Assembly (NCBI GenBank): GCA_004794785.1
Contig: SJOL01005977.1
Span: 67,425 to 131,424 of the forward strand
Direction: 5' to 3'
Origin: Opisthorchis felineus
Lineage: Eukaryota > Platyhelminthes > Trematoda > Opisthorchiida > Opisthorchiidae
DNA length: 64,000 nucleotides
Below, piece after piece: positions 11,411 through 23,400 of this stretch. Position 1 is the stretch's first letter; the number at the start of each line of letters is the position of its first letter. The position numbers and the translations under genes are program-made. The notes beneath the pieces are model-generated. The model was not told the origin of the DNA and did no database searches. It saw only the letters and a program-made list of their open reading frames with translations.

Positions 11411-14400
11411 GTAAGTAGCTGAGGATTTTAGCTCTAGTATCCACAATTGGATTTTAGTCTGTTTTGACAGACTAAACATTTTACCCTCAGGGGATGGAGA
11501 CGTTCTTCATCAGCTGGATGTAGTCGTGCGGTAGAACGAGTTCTTTTGTTGACTTGACAGTATTTTCCCAGTGCTGAGCATTTTTCATCAAAGACTTGGT
11601 TCTACCGCTGGGACTCAAATTGTCCGCTAAGATATATTTCCCTATTTCTACCCTAGCTTCATGCAAGTGGAAATTTGACCGCGACGCTCTTCCACTCACA
11701 AGGTACTGATGGTATCACCTCGACCGGTAATGAGACATTTGCAGTCAAATTATCCAGGTCAGAAAACAACCCAGTGACGACTTTATGCGTTTTTTTACAC
11801 TGGCTCTTATGGTTGTCGCAATGGCCTTGCCCTCAAATCCTTCCACGTAAATTATGATGGCTTGCCTATTAGGGAAATAGATCGCACACCCCTGTTGACA
11901 TCCAGTGTGATTTATCAACTAAACCATCAAAGTATCCCTGTTACATAGTATACCTTGTTTCCAAGTTTGTTCACTTTACTAATAGAGGAAGTTTCTTCCG
12001 GCTGGGAGGCATCGCTAGTAGTGAATGGTCAGAAGAAGAATCCTATAGGTGGCGAACAATCTCACATTGCAAAATACATGCGTTTTAATACTGTTCGTCA
12101 GTCCTGGCCTCAAAATCGGCCTGAAATCCTTTACAGCTGCATAACATTTAACAATCTAACTAGTAACTTCACTAAAACTGGGAGCGCTCGGCTTATTAAG
12201 TGTTGGTTTTCAGCTCATTTTGTTTCGTATAAACCTTCAAAGGGCACCACAGCGGAGTGTAACCTACCGCATATATGGACCAAGAAATGAAATTAAGCAA
12301 ATCTCTTAAGATTAGGAAAATCGGAATCGCTTGTCAACTGAGGAATTAAATGTAACGTTGGAGGATTTTGCGCACAGCTTTTAATCTTTTTCGCACGTTT
12401 CTACCAATCATTTCTAGATGTGAAACTCCTGAAAACAAAGTTAACTTAAGATTGTCCAACTTCAGTGGAGTTATTCTCGAATATGTCGGATCTGAACACA
12501 CTGACTAATTTCTGAAAACTACCTGGATATGTTCACAATAGTGCGGAATCATTCACCAAGTTATGATCTTCATCGTGCTTTTCCTAGGTAGTGGTTATAG
12601 GATGTCACAGATGCACCGGTTCCATTCGTCTAAAGCTGAATGTAACTGCAATAAAACGAAAGCAAGGGAACACTTTGCATGGTATGACATTCATTCACGT
12701 TCCAAGTAAATAGCGAACAAAATGCAACTACGGCTCGTGCATAGAAGCTATACCACTGGTTATTTTCGGCTGAGTTACAACATCAGTACTCGACGGAAGA
12801 AGCGAAGTTTCACCACGTCACTGTGCAGCGATTATTAAATCAGTTTGGGGAACCAGTATCAACGAGTTCATTTTTAAGGAACCTAGTTTTTGGACCCTTT
12901 CCATCTTTCTTTGAACAACCCAATGAATTCTGTAGACAGTTCTATGTTGAAGCTTTGACCCGCTCCATAATCCGACAAGTAGTGAATGATTCAAGTACCT
13001 TTTCGGATTTCCTTCGGTTTTCGTCAGTTATAAATTCCAACCACCCGGTCGTCAACTCGTCCCACCGGTACAGCTTTTCCTTACTGGATCATTGGACGGT
13101 ATACGTTATTGTATACAAGGATAATGGCTATAATGGCGTCACATATTGGTTCATATAACGCTCTTTTTGGAGTTCAAAGTCTGAGTCTCAAGCCAATAGA
13201 TTATATGACTGTGCAGCTTGTACACATTCCACTCGAATCGCAGAATATAGCTAACTTTCCGACGTATTTCCAACATAACTGTCTGAATATGTAGTGCACA
13301 CTCCACTATACAAAAACAGTCAGCATCGCAAGCAACACGTCAGTTGTTTACTCATCTGCTTGATTTAGAAAAAAATGACCAAAGTGTCTGATGATGTACT
13401 TTACTCTGACGGCTTGTGACGACGCGAAACTTGTAATTCCAGACGGTCTACGTCCATATCACAAGTTTAGGTAAATATGCGAGTATGTGAAGTACTAAAT
13501 GAGCAGAGTTTTTTAAAATAACAATACTAAGTGTTTGCGCTAATAGAATAAAGCCAAACTTGCCGTTTAACCTTTTTTTCATCCCGACAGCTCTCGGGAC
13601 ATTTATCATTTAAGCAGCAAGACTAGAGTTTCTCGCCGCGAAATTCCGTTAAATTCAGACTTTCCCAACGTTAGCTAGATGTGTGAACAAGTTTTTATCT
13701 AGGCGACATACGTTCTATAATTTGACGACGGTATTTCACTGATAGGATTCAGAAGTTTCAGCAGGAAAGGCAAAATTGCCGCTGGATAAGTACTTTTCGG
13801 TAGGTCAATGCGTGTTTTTAGTTGTTGATAGCAAATCAAAAGACTCAGTCCATTCTACGGCTTTGTGTTACAACGAGAGAAAACAATACTTGTTCGACAA
13901 ACTGAGCGGACGTCACTCAAGCCATGTGGAAACTTAAATGAAGGCTAAATGAAGAACGGTACAAAATCCATAATAGAATAAGACGGTGGGCCGTAGTGCG
14001 CGATGCCTTAAAGGGCTATCGACATTTCTTTCTCCCTGTTTTTTAACCTAAGGCAATCAAACTGTGCATAACTGGCACTCAGAAAGACGCACACTAAAGT
14101 TACGATAATTATGGAGTATAATCGCGTGCTGTGAAACACATTCAGGGCTAATCACTGGAACAGTGAGTGTATTCCAAATGATGCCTTATCTTTGAATACT
14201 GAGATTGTTTCAGTACCCTTGTGACCGGATTCTGCAGGACTTTGATTCCGAGTCCCTCAGTTTACTTGTCATTGTTGTTTTCATTTCATTGACGGAGAAA
14301 GACGTTCGTCCCCATAGTACAGTCGTTCGATATTTCTTATGGGTTTATGTCTGGACGACGTGTATACAGCAGTCACACAAAATGGCATGTATCAGGTAAG

Positions 14401-17400
14401 CGGTGATGATGTGGCGCGATGTGCGATACTTTGAAATGGGCACCGGCAGGTTTAAATACTGTTGCCATGACTTCGAAGAATATGGTGCTTAGGCGACCTG
14501 CTTTTATGTTAGTCGCCTAGCAAGACCAAGTTATATTTGGACTGTGATGAAGTTGAATCTTGTGTCAGGCAAGTGTAACTTCCTTAATAAGCTATTACTA
14601 AAGACCCAGCAAGTGAAACGGCCCAGATCAAAACTCTTCCATCCCGGAACATTACTTCCTTCCGTATTATCTTTGTTCGCTACTTGTAACCTACTTGGGT
14701 CTGAGCTATATGTGTCTTATTCTTGTGTTCCAAACGTAAATTTGTCGAAGACAATTTTTCAGTATGCCTAAACCAAGATCAGATGAATCTCCAGCTGATT
14801 AAGTACGGATTTCGGTTGATTCCATCACCCTATCAATCAGAATTGGAAGTCCAGTTTAAAAAATTCACAAAGTTTTTTAATCAGAGGTCATCACAATACA
14901 CATTATGGTGTCACAGAAGGCCGGGGTTGTGTTCTTTCTTATCGAAAACGTGCGTGGCATGGGCATTAGCCTCAAATTAAAAAACCAAATGACATGCAGT
15001 TTCACTCAACTTGCATTCACGGTGGGGTGTACCGACGAATGCAGACACTCATCAAGTTTCTCAGAATGCAACAGAGTGATATGGTAAGCATCACACCTCA
15101 GGTCTATAGCCTTATTGGCGTTTCGCGCCTCCACGTAGGCAACGATATTTTATGAATGTTGTGCGAATCGAAAGCTCGGAATGAAGTACTGCAGCAGTAA
15201 AATAAATCTAGACTCGTTCCCTTTAAATCATTTTCCCATCACAACCTACGTCACAGCTACCCAAGACGTTAAAGCTTCTTTCTTGGGAGTGAAAAATAAG
15301 TAACTTTGGTCGCAATAATAAGGGATTTATGATGTTAGAAGAAGACCCACTGCCCATTATTATCGAGCAGATAATAGAGAACTTGTGCCCAATCATTATC
15401 ATGGCGCTTGTGGAGTGCGTCTCTACTATGGTAGTGTGGATCAACTATTTTTACTATGGTACAGCTTCTGTGAAAGCCGTCAGGTGCACGGGGAAGGTCT
15501 GACTGTCAGGCGAAATAGAATGAGTACGAGTTGTGAAATCTCGTTGAGGATTCGACGTTTTCCTGGCCATTTTGGCTCTCACTCAATCTTGGAAAATTGT
15601 ATTTGCAAGGACAATAACCAGGCCTTTGACACTGATTTACCGTGTCTATTATTGGGGGGGGGAAGGCGTACAGTATACTTGAAGCATGAGCAGTCTCGGT
15701 GACGCCATATAGAGCAGACGTCACGAACTCAATACGCTTTTCGGAAAGTAAGCGAAGTTTTATTCTTCATATTTCACATCTGAACTTCGAGCACAAATTT
15801 ATCATACTACTAATAATGTGAATTTCGACAATTTGTCCGTAGCTCACTTTGTTTGCCTTGAACTTCCAAACAGTATGAAACACGTGAGCGGTGGATCACA
15901 CCCATCTAACTCTGGTGCTCCAGACGCTTTCAATAAGAATAATGTCCAGACCAGAAACTGCCAATTAACACGTTTTTCGAGGGGAGGGGGGGCTCTCATT
16001 ACTTAATGTAAGCGAAAAGTATAGGTGAATTACCCTGATGAGATGTTGCCTTTGATTCAGCTCTAGAATGTTCTACACAGATTACTGTTTTGAGAGTTTT
16101 GGAGGACATTGTCTCAAGCATCCGGGCTTGAATCCAAAAAGATTAGCACAATCGCCCCGAATGAATATACGGCAGCACAGAATTGTACCATGATCACTTC
16201 TATGGAAAACTCAGTGCTTTTCTTGAAAAGTAGAGTATGGAACTCCCTTGTCTTTCATTCATCGAACCAGAGGTAATATTGCTCAATTCACTTGTATCTT
16301 TATCTGTGCTCGTTCGCTAGACCTAATGTGCTTCCTTGGCCTTCACACATTATGGAGTGGGACAAGTTTGCCAGGAGAATATGAACTCTCTGTAGTTCCA
16401 AAATACCAAGGTAGATTCCGATTTTTTTTCGGTGCTGAACTTGCGGTCCCATTTCTACAACGGCTCAACATTTAGTCGTGACACTACAACTTCAAAAATG
16501 CTACGACAAAAAAGGGTACTTTCAACCATTCTCGACTGGTTTGATCTCGCTGCTATTTTACACTAAATCAGTCCCATAACTTTTCTTGCCCGTAATTGCT
16601 CTTTTCGCAGTTTAGCAGCCATGAACCACACTGAGTTCTTTAAGTGAACCGGGTTCCACAAATACGGCTTAGAAACGACCAAATGGTGTCGTCTCATAGC
16701 GTTATCCAGATTTTGAGAAAATGAATGCCCTTTATCACGCAGCTGATGAAGATACACACAACAATGTTACAGAGTGAGCTGTTCTATTTAGAGACTTCTG
16801 TGTAATTACATCTAAACAACTTACACCGGTAAACATATCGATCCAGTGAGCTTTTCCGGGAGGTAGGCAACATAATGAGGCAGGGTCAGGAGGCATTATA
16901 GGGAATCTGCTCACTGTCTCTCCACACATTCTTCTGTCCACGGTCAACAACAGTTAGTTCTCAGTCATCTGGAAAACTCAAATCTAATTTAGTGAGGTAC
17001 GTTTATTTTCTTTGGTTTTGTGCCTTCTGGTTTCAGACACAAGGACTTCATTCCCTACGATCATGACACTGATGTCGCTGTGCTCGGGTCGTACGAGACT
17101 GTCGTTCGAGAGCTGTCTGTTACATGGAAAGATGCTACTTTTGAACAGGTATTTTCTGTGAATACGTTTGGCGAAGTTGGTTATCTCATGAAAATTTCAC
17201 GAAGCCCATTTATCCCGATAGATTCTTGCGTAAGATGTTTGATTGTAACACGTTCATCTTGTGACTAAAATCTTCTCCGAAAGGTGCTCTCTCACCCGAT
17301 AATCCCTCCAAAGACAGCTTACCACCTGACAAGAAACGTATTTTCTAAGGCTTCTAAGGTTATATAATCTCAAAAAAGCTTATTCGTGGGTGGAAGCGCA

Positions 17401-20400
17401 CTTTTGATCTAGTTTGTTTTCATATAGGATTGCTCACTGTTCATTTGGTAAGATCTGACGGAGCAAAACCCCATCTTGTAGTCCACTTAGATTGAATTCT
17501 AGTTGGAGTCCACTTCGTCTAGTACGGCTTCGCTAATTCACGGGCCTTCTTGGAAACCGGTGAACTCTAGAAACCTCTAAAAACGCCTCAGTAAGTGAGC
17601 TAACGAAGGCGAACTTGGAAACTGATCCGTGTAACCTGTTTGGAGTTTGAAGTCCATGATGAAATTATTTTGAATGTCTCCTGTTTTGTGAAAACCTAGG
17701 TCCGGAACGTCAGTATTCAAACCATACGCGTGTGTTTTATTTTTATGGCTCAGCTGACAACTATTTCACAGAATTCATATTACTGTTCTAAGTTCCACAC
17801 TAGTTGGTAGACTGCCAGGCGTCCCTCCAGTGTGATGAAATTCTGCAACGACCGAGCTTAGGAAGTGCCGCTTTTAGATTGCACTTGCCAAAACTTCATA
17901 CTTCTCTGTGGTGTTGAATATGAGTGCTGCAATGAGGGGCTTTATCTGGGTTTCGTTCCTCAAGGTTAAAAGACATCACAAAAGTAAAAAGAATGTTCAA
18001 ATAAGGAGCAACCGCTCCACGAAGCGGCTTGGGGATGCAGCGGTGCTGTCCTCTGCATTAAGTGTTTGAAGCCAGTAAGGTGTTTCCTCCAGCTGACCAA
18101 CATTTCTTTATTTATGGAGTCAGCGATGCTAACCATCCCAAAAAGCAATGAGTCCAAGAAGATCGTGTCTAAAACCGCACACTCGAGTCGCCAACTGTTG
18201 ACCGTAAATCCAGAATAGTTTAAATGCAAGTTAAACTTCCAAAAAGCCCGATGCCATTGCAACCGCATCTGTCGTGGGCTGTCTTGTGGGCCAGATGCTT
18301 TTGTCGTAGGCTACGGGGAAAGGCTATGGAACAAAACCTGCGCCATCCTACTGTCTCGCAGGTCACACTTTTGAGCCAGAAGCCACCTACTACCAACCCT
18401 ATTTCTCTGTTCGTCCAACATAAATGTCTTTTGCTCTAACATTTCTTTTTTACCGCCCCCATATCCGCCTACCCTGCCTACCTTTCTCCCAGCTTACTCT
18501 GGTCCATTTGCCTGTCAATCACTCAACCAATGTTCTATACTTAATCCGTCACCACTAAACAAACCCAAAAGATCGGACCTACGTTTCAACCTTCTCTGTC
18601 GAATCGGTTAGATGGAGCTTCTTGCTAAATATATACCTTCTCGTTATTTTAAAGTGCGTTGTATGCAAAGCCTCTGCCTGACCGTACAACTTAAAGCGCC
18701 TAGAATGTGCTCAGCCATATCAACTTTCTCTCTTCGTGTAATCCTGGTGCAATAAATCACCCTGTCTTGGGTGTAGGATATATCCTCCGTCACAAGGCTG
18801 AAAGCTCTCCACTAGGTCGGGTTTCGGTAACCAACTCTCTGTGCTGTGCCTGAATTAAAATCAGCTCCACTCAGTATGTTGCCATTTTAGGGTAGACTGT
18901 GAAGTTGAGGAGTGGCTTCTGTCAATAGTTGTCAAAACTACTTCTGTTATAGATGTCATTATCCCGACAGGTGACTTAAACACACAAGTTGGACGACTAG
19001 GCCTGAAATAAGCGCAACTTGGCGGTGACTTTGTAATTGCTGCTTAGTGTACGCATAATGTGGATAGACTTTTTTCGGTTGTGTACTGAAAATTGCCCTT
19101 TATCGTCAGTGCGAATTTTCAGCATAGGATCTCATGTCACGTTACCTAAAGACCCAAGCATAAACTCAGTTGAATCATGTAGACATCAGCCACAGGTGAT
19201 GGGGCTTAATTAACTGCGGCACTCTGGAGTGTATAGCTTGACTATGGCGATGGCAGGGTGAGGGGCTTGCTTATGGAACCCCATTTCCCCAAGAGTTTAC
19301 AGATCAAAGCACGCCTATTTAGTTCATTAATCGAGCAGTATCAAGCTGGTTTAAATGGAAGAATACAGGAAGTTAAGAGACATTGATAAGGAAGATCGAT
19401 CCGAGAATGAATGGAAAAGAGTGAAACAAGAGATCTCAGCCTTCAGAACAGATGGACAATTCCGTTAAACTTAGCCGAGTGGACACTGGATGTTTTCATG
19501 ACCAACACTATTAGTGGTGCCCAAAACTCTCCTACTAGCAACTAGCGGCCATTATAACCCAGGCATGTTTCTCAAACACTGCGTAAGCTCGTGTATAACT
19601 AAAGAAAGAACTCTGATGACTTGTGAAAGCCCGGAACATAATTTTGCTGCAGAAAATATCCACGCCTTTTCAACTGATCAGATCAGATGGCGGACCAGCC
19701 AGTCGACGCTGTAGTCAAATGTATCTACCTATGCAAGTCATGGTGAGCTAGTCAAAGGCGTGGACAGTTCTTGAATGGAGAGGGCCAAAGTAGATTCTGT
19801 GAACATTCGACACCTACGTTGTCGGCGGGGAATACGCTTTTACGTCATTAGCACGGTATACACAGCGGAATCTCAGCCCATATTGATTTATGGATCAGAG
19901 GTTTGGCCACTGCTCGTGGTTGACGTATGAAACTTTCGGTGTGTGACCATCGGTGTCGAAAAGGCTTTGCTGAGTTCTTGTGGAATCGCTGGTCAGTAAT
20001 GCTGAGTTATGTAAAGTGGTTTTAAGAAAAAGTAATCCTTCCGCAATAGACCACCTAATGATTCCCCACGGGTTACACGATGTGTAACAAGTACTTCACA
20101 TACCTCTGTCAAAGCTCAACTTACGCAGACCCGAGCGGAGCGGACCTGACCGAATGTCGAACGTTTTATGACCTGACAAGAGAGTTTGTAGGCCCAAGCT
20201 GTGAAACTCGGTTAGATCGACTATTGACGCCTCGCTAGATGGCTACATCCCAATGTTCAATGATACAAAGACGTGGCTCAGTCGCTTTCGCATCAAAACA
20301 ATCTTCTTCGGTGCTTGTGTATCCGACGTCCCACTTAATCAGACAGCTGACACCAATCAGTGGGTCAGGCCGTCGCTTAAAATACCTGGCATTTCTCTCC

Positions 20401-23400
20401 CGCCGCAGAACTTTTTCTGTAGGGAAAACTGTAGTAGCTGGAACCAAAACATATTTGTACAAGTTTTACGGCATCTTAACCATCTAGCAGACTTTTAGTT
20501 CCTTCATGGAAACTGATTTCAATGGTTAAATGCCTATTAGAAGATACCCATTTATTTGGTTCCCCAAGATCCTTAACCTCAGCAGCATGGTCCAGCAGAT
20601 TGCCACACCGATTTAGGCGTCAAATCCAATGTAGGACGCAATAGACTGCTTAATGCGTGAACTGCGCCATGATGTTACGGAAGAGAATTATATCTTTCTG
20701 CACTCATATTATGAACGTTGCGGAATAAGCGCTATTCATACAGGCTGAAAACTCCGTTGAAAAAGTTATGGTGAAGGGCGACCCTTGGAATTCAAAAAGT
20801 TGCTCATACCCATCTTTAATTCACATCGGCTTGTGATGATCAAACGCCAGCGTCGCCTCATGACACAGCAGTTCATATGCAAGATTTTACGTAATTCAAC
20901 ATGATAAGAGACAGTCTACTCTAAAGGGTTTTGGCAAACTTTGCTTTTCTTTTGAGGGAAATGTTGGTGGCTCAGGTAGCGTAGATGGTCGTTGGCTTGT
21001 TCGCTGAGCTGGGCAATCTGATTGCAAACGTTTCATTACCAGTCGAGGTCACATCATCAGTGAGTTGTTAGGGAGCATAGTGGTGCGTTGAAAGAATTGA
21101 ATACCTAGGTCCTGTTAAATTTTGTAAAATGCCCTATCAATGGGTTGGTGGTTGTGCTTGTGGTGGCACAACCACCAACCCATCGCTACGCACCACTACG
21201 CTCCCTAACAACGCACTGATGATGTCACCTCGATAGGTGATGAAACGTTTGCAATCAAATCGCTTAGCTCAGCGAACAAGCGAACGACCAAAATTTGCTT
21301 TTATTGATATATCTGACCTGCAGTACTCAAACTCCAGTTTCTAGTGAATGGGGAATGTATCCTATGTGGACGAGATGAAGAATAATAGTACAATCGCTGC
21401 GTCGAAGAAGATCAAGCATGAGCACTGAATCGGAGGACTTTTGCAGCTGCATACAAATATGCACAAGAACGGAGTTACACGTAGGTGTGGAGATTTTAAT
21501 TCTTACTAGCTCTGGGCTTATTTAGACAATTTACTGACTGCTGGTTACCTACTATTGGATACCTAATGCGATGGAAAAGACAAACGTAATCTACAAAATT
21601 CAATGCAAGGATTGTAAAAAACACTACGTGGGACAAACATGGAGGAAGCTGTCAACCAGAGTCAACGAACACAAGCTCGCTACCAGGAGACACGACCAAC
21701 TCTCGCTCATCTCTGCACACGATAATGGGGAAGGACACAAATTCGATTGGAACAACGTCAGCATACTGGACCAGGCAAGAACAAAGAAAGAACGCGAGTT
21801 CATGGAGGCGTGGTACTCCACTGATGGAGCAAGAAACAGACACATAGAGATAGATCCTGTCTATCAACCTCTGAGGACAAAGGGAATCCAGAACCATAAA
21901 ACCCGGAGCCGATCAAGGATTCAAAGAAGGAATCAATAGGACCACAAACTACTAAAAGAGGAGGCAAATCAACAACCAATCAAACAACAGAGAATCCGAC
22001 CACGACGCAACACGGATCACGAACGGACCAACCGGAAGAGACGATAATGGACGGCAACTTCAACAGTAGCGCGGCCGCAGAAGGCAAGAAATACAAACCA
22101 CAACGCAACACAGATTCTGATCAGACTAACCAGAATTCAAGTGCGATGATTGTCAATGGCCAGTCAGGTTACAGCGCAAAAGCTGCTCTCTGTAAACTAT
22201 ATAAACGCAAGCACGAAGAGAAGGACTACCCACCCAACAGCGCACTAAAGATGTCTCCTCGACTGGTGACGAAACGTTTGCAAATCAATTGCCAAGCTCG
22301 GCGAACAGATCAACAGCCACCTGCTCAATTACCAACTAAGGTGATACACTACATCAGAAATAGCAGGACAAATGAGTCTGATTCGTAGGTACGTTTTTAT
22401 AGCCTGGCTATCTCAATGAAATGCGAATGAAAGAATGTACGATGCAAACTGAATATAAAATTATGTGTGCCAACATAATGGTTTCCTGGATTGCTAACAA
22501 AAATCCTTGACAAATCTCTCCCAAATCACTGAGTGTGACAGTGTAAAGTAAGAATCTGTTTTGTTCTGTTTTGTTCACCAGAAGATTAAAAGGGGCCATC
22601 AGAAGCAACTCAAAACTCTTCGATGACTCCGCTGTTTTAAGAGCTGTCGATGCTGACTTCATCCATGGTTAGTAACTCATTGAGAAATGCACCTCGTTTG
22701 CACGACACGACAGTCTTCCAACCGCATAGGGGCAGTTTGCCTCAGACTCCAGGATCTAGCATGATTGCCAGACTTGCTCAATGGGTAGCAAGAGAGATAC
22801 AGGAAAACTTTCAGTGTCGGTCAAGGGTTGGGCGTGCAGACAACCTGGAGATCACTTAAACCATTTTCATAAAGTTATAAACCCTCACCCTACTTAAACC
22901 GATGAAATAGATCTGGTACTCCGGTTGAATCGGCCTTCAAGGCAGTCCAAGCTGTATGCCATGTGTGACTTCACAGGAGTAAACGAAGTTTCATCGTGCA
23001 TAAACATTTATTTGTAGCCAAGTGTTTTTTGTTTTCTTAATGTAGTATGCCCCTCAACTTTCCTATTTAAACGTAGTACGTAGTGGGTCAACAAACGAAC
23101 TAGTTTGGTTGGTCACAACGTCATTCGCCATTCTGAGAGCCCCCTATTAGGAACTGAATCTAGTGCCGCAATCTGTGAAAATTTCTTCAACTTCTTTTCT
23201 TTTAAACCGGATCATATTTCGTGATTCACAAGTACGAACGGGTTGGCTACCTCTAAAACCTGAGATTCTTTCAACCTGACACCTCAACTGAAGGTAGTTG
23301 GAACAAAATCCTGACAATTAGATCCAATACGTGTGCATTCTGTCAGTTTCTACTGTGTAGCTTCTTGGGATACGCAAAGCTGCCAGCTCCGGTAGGCTAG

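Larger units (their letters stand above)
20987..21290. repeat. Large imperfect palindrome (PLE terminal repeats head to head)
   Basis: Arms of about 102 nt (20987-21088 and 21189-21290) are near-identical reverse complements. Both contain a hammerhead-like core and the block GCTCAGCGAACAAG. In the centre, 21140-21157 and 21166-21183 form a perfect 18-bp stem with an 8-nt loop. Confidence 0.85.
20987..22345 (+). mobile_element. Penelope-like element, 5'-truncated, with palindromic terminal repeat
   Basis: Layout: inverted-repeat terminal region with two hammerhead-like cores (20987-21290), a short linker, a GIY-YIG endonuclease reading (21571-21939), an untranslated 3' part and another hammerhead-like terminal repeat at about 22245-22330. 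The reverse transcriptase is absent, so the copy lost most of its coding region. The sequence after the endonuclease (CAAACTACTAAAAGAGGAGG and onward) recurs at 30985, showing that it belongs to the element. It lies in intron 2 of the LicD-like gene, in sense orientation. Confidence 0.75.

Noticed and set aside
12823..13158. 111-codon plus frame in LicD-like intron 1
   Set aside because: No known motif and no convincing acceptor and donor pair at its ends.
14213..14397. Exon-like stretch with acceptor and donor in LicD-like intron 1
   Set aside because: Exons 1 and 2 join in the right phase and rebuild the conserved GSLLGSVRHKDFIPYDHD block; inserting this stretch would split it. Chance splice-like sites are common.
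20235..20498. Three overlapping open frames of 75-82 codons on both strands
   Set aside because: No motif in any frame and no splice context linking them to the LicD-like gene. Probably a low-stop stretch after the LINE remnant.
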